Assembly: GCF_050908845.1 (NCBI RefSeq)
Contig: NZ_CP194171.1
Location: forward strand, 2,914,001-2,978,000
Source of the DNA: Marinobacterium_D sp050908845
Lineage (GTDB): Bacteria > Pseudomonadota > Gammaproteobacteria > Pseudomonadales > Balneatricaceae
Reading direction: 5' to 3'
DNA length: 64,000 nucleotides
The position numbers were made by a program, and so were the translations under genes. Positions 43,001-51,800 of the stretch are shown piece by piece (position 1 is the stretch's first letter; every line of letters starts with the position of its first letter). The notes below the pieces were generated by a model. The model was not told where the DNA came from. It worked only from the letters and a program-made list of their open reading frames with translations, and searched no databases.

Positions 43001-43498
43001 CAGTTTGTATTCGACCAGTACGTCTCCCGGCTCACGGATCGGAAACTGTACCCCCGTTGAGGTAGGATCATGCTGGAAATTCCCGGCGTTAAACTCAAAG
43101 TCCATCAGCGTGGTGCCGGACGGATCCTGAACGCGTGTCCAGAACAGATGCAGGTAGTCTCTACCGTTACTGGTTTCCTGATAAGCACCGAAATGCTTCA
43201 GGTCACTTTTGTTGTTCGGAATACTACCGAAGGTGGTATCCGGGTCGACCGTATCTTCTTTGGTCCCGCCCTTGAATGAGTCGTCGTCGGACCCGGTAGG
43301 AAGATCAGTTGCAACCACCAGCCCATCTCCGACGGCAAAATCCCAATCAATGCCCCCGTCATTAGACAAGAAGTCCGCATCTTCGTCGATTTCAAAATTA
43401 CTGTCGCCCAACGACGTTGCGCCGGCGGTCAGTGAAAAGGATAAAGCGGCACCGAGCACACACGCCGTGACGCCCCTCCATTTGTGCTTAACGTTCAT
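40046..43498 (-). CDS. Giant secreted SpaA/prealbumin-like repeat protein 1
   Basis: A 1150-residue exported protein with a signal peptide ending near LTAGA. Residues from about 27 to 310 are an N-terminal domain shared in outline with the second giant protein (an R-S-S-x-S stretch and a cysteine just before the repeats). A first SpaA-like domain follows, then five tandem domains of about 110 residues, a further SpaA-like domain and a short tail. Each repeat has Lys in VNIQKEDEDG, Glu in YCVVETNPLP and Asn in TFVNPRIPG, the Lys-Glu-Asn layout of isopeptide-forming SpaA domains, plus four cysteines. There is no LPXTG, PEP-CTERM or membrane anchor. GGAGGGG precedes the ATG. An adhesin or matrix role is inferred. 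Confidence 0.85.
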   Translation of the reverse strand: MNVKHKWRGVTACVLGAALSFSLTAGATSLGDSNFEIDEDADFLSNDGGIDWDFAVGDGLVVATDLPTGSDDDSFKGGTKEDTVDPDTTFGSIPNNKSDLKHFGAYQETSNGRDYLHLFWTRVQDPSGTTLMDFEFNAGNFQHDPTSTGVQFPIREPGDVLVEYKLAQGGITPELFLYLWLEDAGDGVCEAGKYPCWGEQINLSAANIAIGSINTSIADGDGVLAPPPGIPNGTPVPIGDFDPYTFGEATIDLTALFPEGECVSFGSAHLKSRSSDSFTAQMKDFIAPIDVNISNCANINISKTDELGNTVNQAGAVFRLFYDDGDTPTVYDDADATNPDSRVQVLVAVPDTDPVEYELQDIEDCTTDGSGTCTWIDILAGEYCVVEVTPPDGHMLPEDPYYYSCGTVTADNDLDVSYVDPRIPGQIIVQKVDEDGTLLNGWSFALWTDDGGDPPAPETDLELSCVTGETEDGLCTIEGILPPEGEFFDTYCVVETNPLPDEYQDSDPQCGIVVELGDTGVDAIEVFFVNPRIPGAVNIQKEDEDGSLLNGWTFTLTKDVDGSPGDSTGLSCVTGAGEATDGVCTISGILPPEGETSATYCVVETNPLSDEYEDADGPQCGIVVGLGDTGENTPALNLTFVNPRIPGSVNIQKEDEDGTLLNGWIFTLWTDNGGAKGVDLGLSCETGAGEAADGVCTISGILPPEGETSATYCVVETNPLPDEYQGAADQCGIVVGLGDTGEDILALNRTFVNPRIPGSVNIQKEDEDGSLLNGWIFTLWTDNGGAKGVDLGLSCETGAGEAADGVCTISGILPPEGETSATYCVVETNPLPGQYEGAADQCGIVVGLGDTGEDIPALNRTFVNPRIPGSVNIQKEDDEGTLLNGWTFTLTNDVDGAPGASTGLSCVTGAGEAADGVCTISGILPPEGETTATYCVVETNPLPGQYQDAEGPQCGIVVGLGDTGENTPALNRTFVNPRLLGAIKITKTRKHAADGGGDQAHEGVTFTITGGNLAADGVDVVTDANGEACYEGLLVSSLEGIGDYTVTEDVPDGYVADAEEAKDVTVSLASECGDGNEATVSFSNTPLTNVTVSVDSQVVGGTASTIKCTDTDGNEYNGGTEADGDGSLTVYDLLPTDPTVTLICEITIDP
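40560..42225 (-). repeat. Five tandem ~330-bp coding repeats in SpaA-type gene 1
   Basis: Five in-frame units of 330-336 bp begin at about 42223, 41893, 41557, 41226 and 40895 (minus strand). Each encodes a SpaA-like domain from V/I-x-Q-K to F-V-N-P-R. Units three and four are almost identical at DNA level across long stretches, including the segment encoding the WTDNGGAKGV loop. Units two and five share instead a different loop (KDVDGSPGDS and NDVDGAPGAS). Confidence 0.93.
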
Positions 43499-43584
43499 AA
43501 TCAGCCCCTCCGTTAATTAAGGCTGGTGATTCGACCGTCAGACGACGTCGCGCCGTGCCGGTTTCAGTTGAGCATCCTGCCCTG

Positions 43585-44946
43585 CTATTTCTCCTGTTGA
43601 AGGTGTAATAACCAGAGTGTTTCGTATGCTTTTTCCAGCTCCCGCTTCGCGACCGGGCTTCTGACCTCAACCAGTAACTGATCGACGAGCTCCATACGGG
43701 GAAGAATCTGATCAGCTGCAAGCACCGACGAGGCAAACTCCACCCCATACACCACCTGACCTCCGCCGGGGGTTCGCGAGATATACTGGGTAGTCCTCAG
43801 CGCGCCGTAGCGAATGTCGGGTTTATAGTTGGAGAGCCCCCCTTGACCCGGAGGATCGAGTTGCATGTGGTAAGTACCGGCGATCAGCTGTGACAGCTCG
43901 GCCCAACGCCGGTCGGGAATCAAATTCGCCCTGACGCTATTGATTATGGCGTTTGCAGCAGCGGGATATTCGGATGATTGAGCGAGAATTTTGATTGCAA
44001 ACTGTGCACCGGAATCCGACTGATGGGCACCGTAAACCCAGTCTGATAAGACTGGTACCCCCTTGCCTTCAGGGATAGTGGCAAGGGTAATTGCGGCGTA
44101 ACGGCCCCAGTTCAGCTGATTAACCTGTGCGAGATCATGGACGAGCGATGCATCCCCAAAACGACTGAAGACTTTAAACAGCGGGCCGGTATCCGCCCTC
44201 TCTGCCCCTTCATCATTACCCGCCAAGAAAACATCGCGGGCAGCGCGAACGATATCCTGATCATACAAACCGGGAGAGGTGTCATTGAGGTAGTGACCCA
44301 AGGCCTCAATTTCAGTTGGCCGCTGGGTTCTATGAAGTTCGTCGTAAAAAATCGACTCGACCTGGTGACCACCGATACGCTCAAGCACGGCAAAGAGTGC
44401 CAGCCGCAATGACGGATACCCCGCGGCCTCATCAAGCCCCCCCTTGGTAAAATCAACGTCGCCTCCCTGCGCAAGAAACTTGGCGATAGCGGGTAAAGCG
44501 GTATCCCCCTCGCGTATTAGCCGTGAGAGATCCTGTTGCATCTGTGCAACATCGATATCCAGCAGTGTCCAGCGGGGCCTGTCATCTAACAGCTCCAGTC
44601 GCTCCAACAGCATATCGGGCGCTATCCGGTTAGCCGAAGAATAACCGCGCTCGACTGTATCTCGGCTTGTTGAGTTTCCCTGGCCTGCCACAGGCCCTGA
44701 CACCTGGCCCATCGAGGCTGCGGAGACGTCGGCAGTTTGATTCTCAACATGAGGCGAATCGGGAGGCTTTGACGCTTCACTGAAAAATCCAAGGTGCGCA
44801 CTGAGAAGGTATACAGCAAGGCACAGAACCAACAGGTAACCGACGCTGTCCCAAACCGATCCATCATGAACCATGCGCCTGAGCGACAAGGATAAAGATC
44901 TTTTAGACTGGCCCGCCTGATGTCGCAGCACGTGCTGTTGCATCAT
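43585..44946 (-). CDS. Membrane-anchored HEAT-like repeat protein
   Basis: A protein of about 453 residues. The basic N-terminus (about 1-35) is followed by one membrane helix (VGYLLVLCLAVYLLSAHLGFF), a Ser/Gly/Val-rich linker and a helical domain of about 330 residues that looks like HEAT/armadillo repeats (for example LRLALFAVLERIGGHQVESIF). It would face the periplasm. I know no named family for it. It lies 86 bases upstream of the giant SpaA-type gene 1 on the same strand, so the two probably share a transcript and it may act in its export or assembly. GAGGA precedes paired ATGs at 44946 and 44943. Confidence 0.7.
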   Translation of the reverse strand: MMQQHVLRHQAGQSKRSLSLSLRRMVHDGSVWDSVGYLLVLCLAVYLLSAHLGFFSEASKPPDSPHVENQTADVSAASMGQVSGPVAGQGNSTSRDTVERGYSSANRIAPDMLLERLELLDDRPRWTLLDIDVAQMQQDLSRLIREGDTALPAIAKFLAQGGDVDFTKGGLDEAAGYPSLRLALFAVLERIGGHQVESIFYDELHRTQRPTEIEALGHYLNDTSPGLYDQDIVRAARDVFLAGNDEGAERADTGPLFKVFSRFGDASLVHDLAQVNQLNWGRYAAITLATIPEGKGVPVLSDWVYGAHQSDSGAQFAIKILAQSSEYPAAANAIINSVRANLIPDRRWAELSQLIAGTYHMQLDPPGQGGLSNYKPDIRYGALRTTQYISRTPGGGQVVYGVEFASSVLAADQILPRMELVDQLLVEVRSPVAKRELEKAYETLWLLHLQQEK

Positions 44947-45894
44947 TATTCCTCGAGTGCGTTCAAGCACTAACCGATTGAGCGACCCGTACTGCTACGT
45001 ACTGCTAAAAATACAGAAGGCTAGCTCGCAACCAATTAGCGCACTGGTTTACGCTCTCTACAGCAACGACTGCGCCATATGACGAAAGCCTATGATTTAA
45101 AAAGAATTCTGTCTTTTCAGAAGGAAATTTACAGGCTCAACCGTTAACAGAAAGATACAGAAAAGAGAAAACCAGGAGACAGGAAAATGAAATAAGCCAT
45201 TGATAGATATGGATTTAATGAAATAAACGTTAGTGTTATCCATTCATTACAGCATTGATATCGAGTGATGATACACGGAGACATTATCAGGTTCAGTGTC
45301 CACCGATCGCTGGTATTGATTCTCTCTTCAAGCACCGCCGTAGACACCTTCTGTCATCAGAAGCGATTTACCGGCCTCCATCCACTTGGTTTTGACATCA
45401 AAAACAGACAGATACTAAATTAAATCCATTATTTAATTTTTTATAACAAAAAGTTCTTACAAAAAATCGCTGTACGTTTCCACTTCAGAGTGTACCAATC
45501 AATTTACATAAAACCTTTATATGTTGTTTAAAGGAAACATTTATAGAATAAAATTACACTCAGCTCTTTTAGAATTGTTTCATTGGTTTAACAAAAAATT
45601 TAAAGCGACACAAAACCTGTTAATTTATTGATTCATTTAAATTTATTCCCGCTCAATTCGGAACTTTCTTTTATACATCGCATACTTAACCTTACATCTC
45701 GCAGTTGATAATATCCCCCTCAAGCTAAGAACGTTTAATTCGGGTAACAGTTAACGTAAAGCTCAGACGGTTAAAGGCTAAAACGAATAGCTTTTATGTA
45801 ACAAGTAACAAAAAAACGATACCGAGCTTACAGATCATTCTTTAAGTGCATCACGAATAAGACATAACCCGATAAACAATTAACAACTTTGATC
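44947..45894. promoter_or_regulatory. Long AT-rich divergent intergenic region
   Basis: This 948-base region lies between the divergent HEAT-like gene and the riboswitch ahead of the protease. It is the most AT-rich part of the window. It includes the 14-mer CTTTTATGTAACAA (45791-45804), also found upstream of riboswitch 1, and TAACAGTTAACG near 45745. No reliable gene was seen. It must contain promoters in both directions, and its size suggests several regulator sites. Confidence 0.45.
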
Positions 45895-46005
45895 CTCTAC
45901 TGAAAAGGCTAACCCCGAGTAATCGGGCGGCGCAAAGTTACGGGTCCCGACTGAAGCGAGCAAAGAGATCGCATCACAGGGGATCGCCGGACCGCCAAAG
46001 TAGAG
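45895..46005 (+). promoter_or_regulatory. GEMM-I (cyclic-di-GMP-I) riboswitch candidate 2
   Basis: Outer stem CTCTAC (45895-45900) / GTAGAG (46000-46005), perfect over 6 bp. Inside are TGAAAAGGCTAACC, a hairpin CCGA-GTAA-TCGG whose GTAA loop is a GNRA tetraloop, the core GGCGCAAAGTTACGGGTC, a longer second hairpin, then GGGGATCGCCGGACCGCC. The layout is that of GEMM-I with an unusual 3' part (GATCGCCGGA instead of GGTAGCCGG). CTAC at 46009-46012 could pair with GTAG at 46000-46003 and compete with the outer stem. The protease start is 58 bases downstream. Confidence 0.82.
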
Positions 46006-46062
46006 ATACTACGGTACGCCGCTAGAGGATCTTCACTGAATTTTATGTATCAGGAGAGATCT

Positions 46063-48687
46063 ATGCGCCTAGCCGGGCCCACCTTGGTTCGTTCCATCGC
46101 TGTAACAGCACTGTCCGCTGCCATTGCATCGGTGGCATTGCCGTCCTTTGCTGCTGACGTTCATGGACACTCTCAGTCATTACCCGCCGCCGCATCCGCA
46201 ACTGCTGAACAGGCCCGTCAGCAGGCTCTTGAACATACCCAGGCGCTGCTGAACCTTCAGAAAAAATGGGCCAAGGCCCAGGGTGCCGACAAATCACGTG
46301 CTCTGGAACAGTTGACCGCAAAAGCGGAAGAACGCCGAGCATTCCTGCTTGAATTGATGGAAAGCAACCCGGCAGCCGTGCTAAGCGCCACTATTCCAGA
46401 TGACAAGCAGGCAGGCTTGCCCACTCAGGTGCTGGAAAAGCTGGAGCAACGCATCGACCTGGAGGGTAAGCTGGAAATCTTCTATGAAGACTATGAAGAC
46501 GGCAGCCAAAAACTACACCATGTTGTAAACACAGCTTTCGGGGAGCGTTTCAAGCTTCGCTTCTCTGGGCAGCTGCCGCATGACAAGTTAACGGGCTCAT
46601 CAATTGCCATGAATGGTGTATTTTTCGAGTCTGCAGACGAAGACTCGGATGGTGTTGTAGTGTTTAACCAAGATGACACCACTTTGTCGCTCGCTGCCGA
46701 TAATGCCAGCTACTCATCTGGTAGCACTGTTGAACCGGTTGCCAATACCTTCGGCGAACAGCGCACGGCTGTCATCCTCGTCAATTTCCAGGATAACCCA
46801 ACTAACCAGCCTGCGACGGTTGCACAGACCAACGATATCGTATTCGGCGAAGTTGACCAGTTCATCCGCGAAAACTCCTACGGTCAAACCTGGCTGAGTG
46901 GCGACACCTTTGGCTGGTTTACAATTCCGCAAAGCAGCACAACCTGTAGTACCCAAACGTTGGAAACCTATGCACGGGAAGAAGCTACAGCCCGTGGCAT
47001 AAACTTGTCCGGCTATGACCGCCTGGTGTTCATACATCCGTATACCTCTGCCTGCAAGTGGGGCGGCGTTGGTACTGTCGGCGGTTCACCGTCAAAAGCG
47101 TTTATCAATGGTAAGTTTCAACTAAGCACCATTGCCCATGAACTGGGCCATAATTTGGGCCTTTATCACTCTCACGCCCTGTCCTGCGGCAGCGCCAGCG
47201 TTGGTACCGCCTGTTCATCTATCGAGTACGGCGATATCCCTGACGTCATGGGGACCATGGTATCCGGGCACTTCAGTGCACCACAAAAGGAGCGCCTGGG
47301 TTGGCTGGGTTACGGTAGCTCTCCCGCGATCCAGACAGTCGAAACCAGTGGTAGCTACTCGCTTTCACCCTATTCAGCTCAGGATGGTGGAGTCAAAGCG
47401 CTGAAATTCCTGAAGGGTATCGATCCCAATACCGGCAATCAGGAATGGTATTACGTCGAGTACCGCCAGCCGGTCGGTTTTGACTCAGATCTGACTAAGG
47501 GTGGTAACTTCCTCCAGGGCGCTACCGTGCGCTCTGCAGCACCCGCCGATGGTGACAGCTTCCATATGCTCGACATGAATGCGCAGACCAGCGACTGGTG
47601 GGATTCGGCGCTTGAAGCTGGCCAGCAATTTGTAGATGAGCTAAGTGGAACAACCATTGCGACCGAGTCGTTAAACTCACAGACTGCCAGCATCTACGTG
47701 AATGCAGCAGCCGCCCAGGTTTGTCAGCAAACGGATCCGTCTCTAATACTTGCACCGAGCGATATTCAGTGGGCTGCCGCTGGCGCCAATATTCAGTACT
47801 CTCTGACACTGAGCAATAATGATACGAGCGCTTGCGCAAGCAATCAGTACCAGCTGAGTAATACCCTGCCATCTGGCTGGAGCAGCACCCTGCCCACCCA
47901 GGCTGTAACGCTTGAGCCTGGCAGCAGCTCTACCATTTCATTTACGATCACGTCACCAGTGGATACCGCAGAAACCTTCTATGGTTTGGACTTCGCAGCC
48001 TCCAGCGGAAGCTACAGCAGCACCTTGTCGACAATGGTGGTTATTGAAGGGCAGGTAGATACTGGCACGACTAATAGCGCGCCTGTTGCCAAAAACGACG
48101 GCGCAAGCACCAGCTATGAAACACCGGTTACCATTGCTGTATTGAGCAATGACTCAGACCCGGATGGCGATGCCCTGTCCATCACCTCCGTTAGCGGCGT
48201 TAACGGTCAGGCCAAGATCAACGCCAACGGTACGCTTACGTTCACGCCAGCAACAGGATTCAGCGGTATTGAAACGTTCACCTACAGCATCAGCGATGGG
48301 CAGGGTGGCAGCAGCAGCGCTTCCGTAAGTGTTAGCGTCGCAGGAAGTACTTCAACCACTAACCAGGCACCAGTGGCATCAAACGATACCGGAACTACCG
48401 ATGGCAATACCTCAGTTATCATCGATGTTCTGGCTAACGATTCCGATCCTGATGGCGATACGCTTACTGTTACCAGTGTGACTCAAGGCTCCAAAGGTTC
48501 GGTAAAGATCAATAGCAATGGCACTTTGACCTTTACACCCGCCAAAAGCTTTAAGAATGGCGATAGCTTCGACTACACCATCAGCGACGGCAACCTGAGC
48601 GCAACTGCCACCGTTACAGTGTCATTAGCATCTGGAAGCGATAGCAGCGGCACCAGCAAGGGCAACGGTAAAGGTCCGAATAAGTAA
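46063..48687 (+). CDS. Secreted M6-family metalloprotease with cadherin-like repeats
   Basis: An exported zinc protease of 874 residues. The signal peptide ends at about SFA-A (residue 29). A pro-region follows (to about 225), then the catalytic domain with HELGHNLGLYHSH (from about residue 359) and a downstream DVMGTM Met-turn. After this come a beta domain (about 560-660) and two Ig/cadherin-like repeats, each starting APVAxND and containing SDPDGD calcium-type motifs. The tail is Gly/Ser/Lys-rich (KGNGKGPNK), echoing the N-terminal linker of the dockerin-like protein. The ATG at 46063 is used because CAGGAGA lies seven bases upstream; the ATG at 46045 precedes that site. Likely under c-di-GMP control and exported by the T2SS; the substrate is unknown. 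Confidence 0.9.
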   Translation: MRLAGPTLVRSIAVTALSAAIASVALPSFAADVHGHSQSLPAAASATAEQARQQALEHTQALLNLQKKWAKAQGADKSRALEQLTAKAEERRAFLLELMESNPAAVLSATIPDDKQAGLPTQVLEKLEQRIDLEGKLEIFYEDYEDGSQKLHHVVNTAFGERFKLRFSGQLPHDKLTGSSIAMNGVFFESADEDSDGVVVFNQDDTTLSLAADNASYSSGSTVEPVANTFGEQRTAVILVNFQDNPTNQPATVAQTNDIVFGEVDQFIRENSYGQTWLSGDTFGWFTIPQSSTTCSTQTLETYAREEATARGINLSGYDRLVFIHPYTSACKWGGVGTVGGSPSKAFINGKFQLSTIAHELGHNLGLYHSHALSCGSASVGTACSSIEYGDIPDVMGTMVSGHFSAPQKERLGWLGYGSSPAIQTVETSGSYSLSPYSAQDGGVKALKFLKGIDPNTGNQEWYYVEYRQPVGFDSDLTKGGNFLQGATVRSAAPADGDSFHMLDMNAQTSDWWDSALEAGQQFVDELSGTTIATESLNSQTASIYVNAAAAQVCQQTDPSLILAPSDIQWAAAGANIQYSLTLSNNDTSACASNQYQLSNTLPSGWSSTLPTQAVTLEPGSSSTISFTITSPVDTAETFYGLDFAASSGSYSSTLSTMVVIEGQVDTGTTNSAPVAKNDGASTSYETPVTIAVLSNDSDPDGDALSITSVSGVNGQAKINANGTLTFTPATGFSGIETFTYSISDGQGGSSSASVSVSVAGSTSTTNQAPVASNDTGTTDGNTSVIIDVLANDSDPDGDTLTVTSVTQGSKGSVKINSNGTLTFTPAKSFKNGDSFDYTISDGNLSATATVTVSLASGSDSSGTSKGNGKGPNK

Positions 48688-48841
48688 TCGGCAGCCAAGC
48701 CGTCAACGACGGGCTGCGATTAGAAAAAATGCGTTGCAGGGATTACAGGGATTAGAGGACGTGGATAAGGATATACAGGACCGATCAGGGAACTCAACGG
48801 AGCGCAAAGGATAGGGATTTTATCCCAAGCTGCGCACAAAA

Positions 48842-48866
48842 AAGGGGCCGCCAAAAGCGGCCCCTT
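48842..48866 (-). terminator. Rho-independent terminator of SpaA-type gene 2
   Basis: Perfect 10-bp stem AAGGGGCCGC / GCGGCCCCTT with a 5-base loop, 32 bases past the stop of the minus-strand gene. Read on the minus strand it is followed by TTTTTT. It may also stop transcripts coming from the protease gene. Confidence 0.88.
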
Positions 48867-48897
48867 CCTCATTTACTCTTCAATATTGAAGATTGTT

Positions 48898-51800
48898 TTA
48901 TTGCTGTCCTACCGGAGTACCATCGTTCAGCGTCCCACCTACAACCTTCAGCGGTCCATATTCATCACCGACGTTAAGCGGTTGTGAACATGAGGTATGG
49001 AACTCAATGCTCTGAATGAACGTTCCGCCACCTTCGGTATAGTCGGAGGTATAGATTTCGAAGATGGTTACCGGCGGGATACCCGCACCACCGTTATCCT
49101 TCCAGTGGTTGTAGCTGAAGGTATCGCCTATGGCCACATTATCTGCCGGGCTATCTTCCGGCACCTGAGTACCCTGTTTCGTCAGGATGACGATATCAGC
49201 AGGATCCGGGTAAGCCCCATTCAGCGGACCAATAACGACATTACCTTCTTCCTGACTGTTGATGTCATTATTTTCACCGGTGTACTCAAGGGTCAGTGCA
49301 AGCGGTCTACCTGTATTGCTGCCGTCCGGGCAGAACTCAACCAGAATATCCTTGTTGACAATTGTACAGGTCGCGTCGTCACCATAGCCAAGCGAAATGG
49401 TATTCGCTTCGCCATCGAACGTACCATCACCGGCACAGCTCCAATCTGTCTGCACTTCATAGAAGTCAAACTGATCTTCTTCCAGCAGGTAGGCTACGTT
49501 TGCGGCGACGTCGTACGGACCGAGATCCGCGCTGTTACCCGTTGCGGCCTGCTCGCCTTTACCGGAGAAGTCAAAGGCAGCGGTTGCACCACCTGTTGCG
49601 GTAGCAGACAGAGTCCATTCACTGGCCTCACGCTCGCCACCGAACTGGTTGTTAACCTCTTTCACCAGTGTCAGCGTCGGCAGACGGCTGTTGACGAAGG
49701 TACAGGTTACGGTTTCACCTGGATCCAGGTAGATAGATGCTGTACCTGTTTCGCCTTCACCCAGCGGATCGGTAACGTTACCCGTGCTGTCAGTACCTTC
49801 AGTATCGGTATCAACACAGGTCAGGCTTGTCAGATCCCAGCCAGCAGGTACTGTTTCGGAGATTGAATAAGCCCCCGGTACCAACTTATTGGAATCATCT
49901 GAAGCAGGGTTGTCACCACTTGTGTCGAGCGAGGTAGCAAGACCATCGATAGCTCCACTCACTCCATCAATCTTGTGAGCGAAGTCGAAGCTACCTGTGC
50001 CACCGACTGTTTCCTTGATTAAGGTGATCTGACCACGTTCGGTGTTTTCGAACGTACATTCGAAAGTGCTATCCCTGTCATCCGGGAAGGCAACAGTGAA
50101 TGTACAGACGTCGTCCCCTCCTGCATTGTCGGCGCCACCAACATCAGTCAGGTCAAAGCCTGCTTTTGCGGTTTCAACAACTTTGTAGTCACCAGCATTC
50201 AGGTCAACGCCGAAGTCCAGGTTACCTTCGCTGTCAGTACTTCCTGTAGCCAGAAGTGTCTCGCCTTTATACAGCTTGAACTCCCAACCACTTTCATTAC
50301 CGGCCGGTACGGTTGTTTTGACAACCTTGGCTTTGGCAGGAATCACCTTGTTACGCCACAGACAGACAACTGCTTCGCCATCGTTAATGGTGATTGTCGC
50401 TGCATCACCACTGACACTGGTTCCCACGTCGTCCTCACCCGGAGCCGGAGGATCAGCCTCGGTAGCCAAACCACAGTCGAGGTCGTGGAACTCGTAGCCA
50501 TCAGGAGGGGTTTGCTCATCTACGGTATGTGTACCGGCATAGACCGGTGAATACTGTTCTGATACAAAGCCACTGCTGGTTAAGAGATTGACAGGATTCG
50601 GCAAGCCAATCTGTCCTGGGTCGTCACCACCTTCACCGCTAGCCTGAGATGTGGTGTCATAGCTGAAGGTTGCATTGGCAGCAACACGATACGCCTGATC
50701 GTCATCATCGAAGGCAATGGTTTCTTTCTGCAGGTAGATGTCACCTGGCGCAGCTGCGATGAAGTTCTCGTAGGTACAGGTTACCGTATCTCCCGGTGTC
50801 AAACCGATAGTGGCCTTAGCGCCGTCATAAAGAACAGTGCTTTCGCCATTATCAGATGTACAACTCAGGGCTTCGAAAGAAGCATCACCAACCTCAGTTT
50901 CCTCTACCGTGTAAACCGTAGGAACAAGGTCCTCTATGGTTTTGCACTGGACACCTGTATCGCAGTCGTAGTGATCAGATTCCTTAACCGTGGCCTCGAG
51001 ATCGAAGGTCGAAATCGTCTCTGCGGGTGCTACTTTCAACACTTCGTACGAGAACGTAGTCGTATTGGCTACTTCACCGGTGTAGACCTTACGGATGATG
51101 AGATTACCCTTCTTGACGTTCTTAAACAGACAATGCACGGTCTCGGTGCGAGACACATTGATATTGTCTCCGGCAGTGCTGTCACCACCGGTTGTGCCGA
51201 GATAGGTATTGTTCTCTTCATCCAGATAAGCGTCATCCAGACAGTCTACCGCGTCCAAAGTCCAGCCATCCGGAACAGTTTCATAGGCGTCATAAGAACC
51301 CGGATGCACATCATCGATAAAGATCCGGCCACCATCGGCGATCGGTGATCCATCAGGCTCTGTACCTTGTTCTCCATCTGGACCGAAGGTGAAGGCGAAC
51401 GTCTGCGTATCACCAAGCGGGTCGGTTTCTTTTTCAAGTACCACGTTACCGCAGGTTTCGATCGGTACACGGATGTACTCATGAAGGTTGGACTTAACCG
51501 AGGTTGAAGAACGTCCTTCAAGCAGTACAGTACTAAAGCAAGGCACCTGCTCCAGTCCGTCGAAGATCGTACCCAGGTTTACAAAACCTTCCATGAAGGA
51601 ACCCGGTTCCTGTAAGCCATCCCACGTGGTGAAGATCGTATTCAGCAGCGGATTTTCACCCCTGGCGCCGTTGGTGGTGATACATGCACCTATATCGTCG
51701 TCAGGATCGAGAAGTTGGCAGTCACCTTCGTTAGTTTCATAGAATTTAACCAGGTTGTTTGTCTCGCCCGGTACCCATTGATACGCCTCGATGGCTCCTA

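Noticed and set aside
45144..45347. A 67-codon minus-strand frame in the long AT-rich gap
   Set aside because: No ribosome site, atypical composition, and it lies in a probable promoter region.
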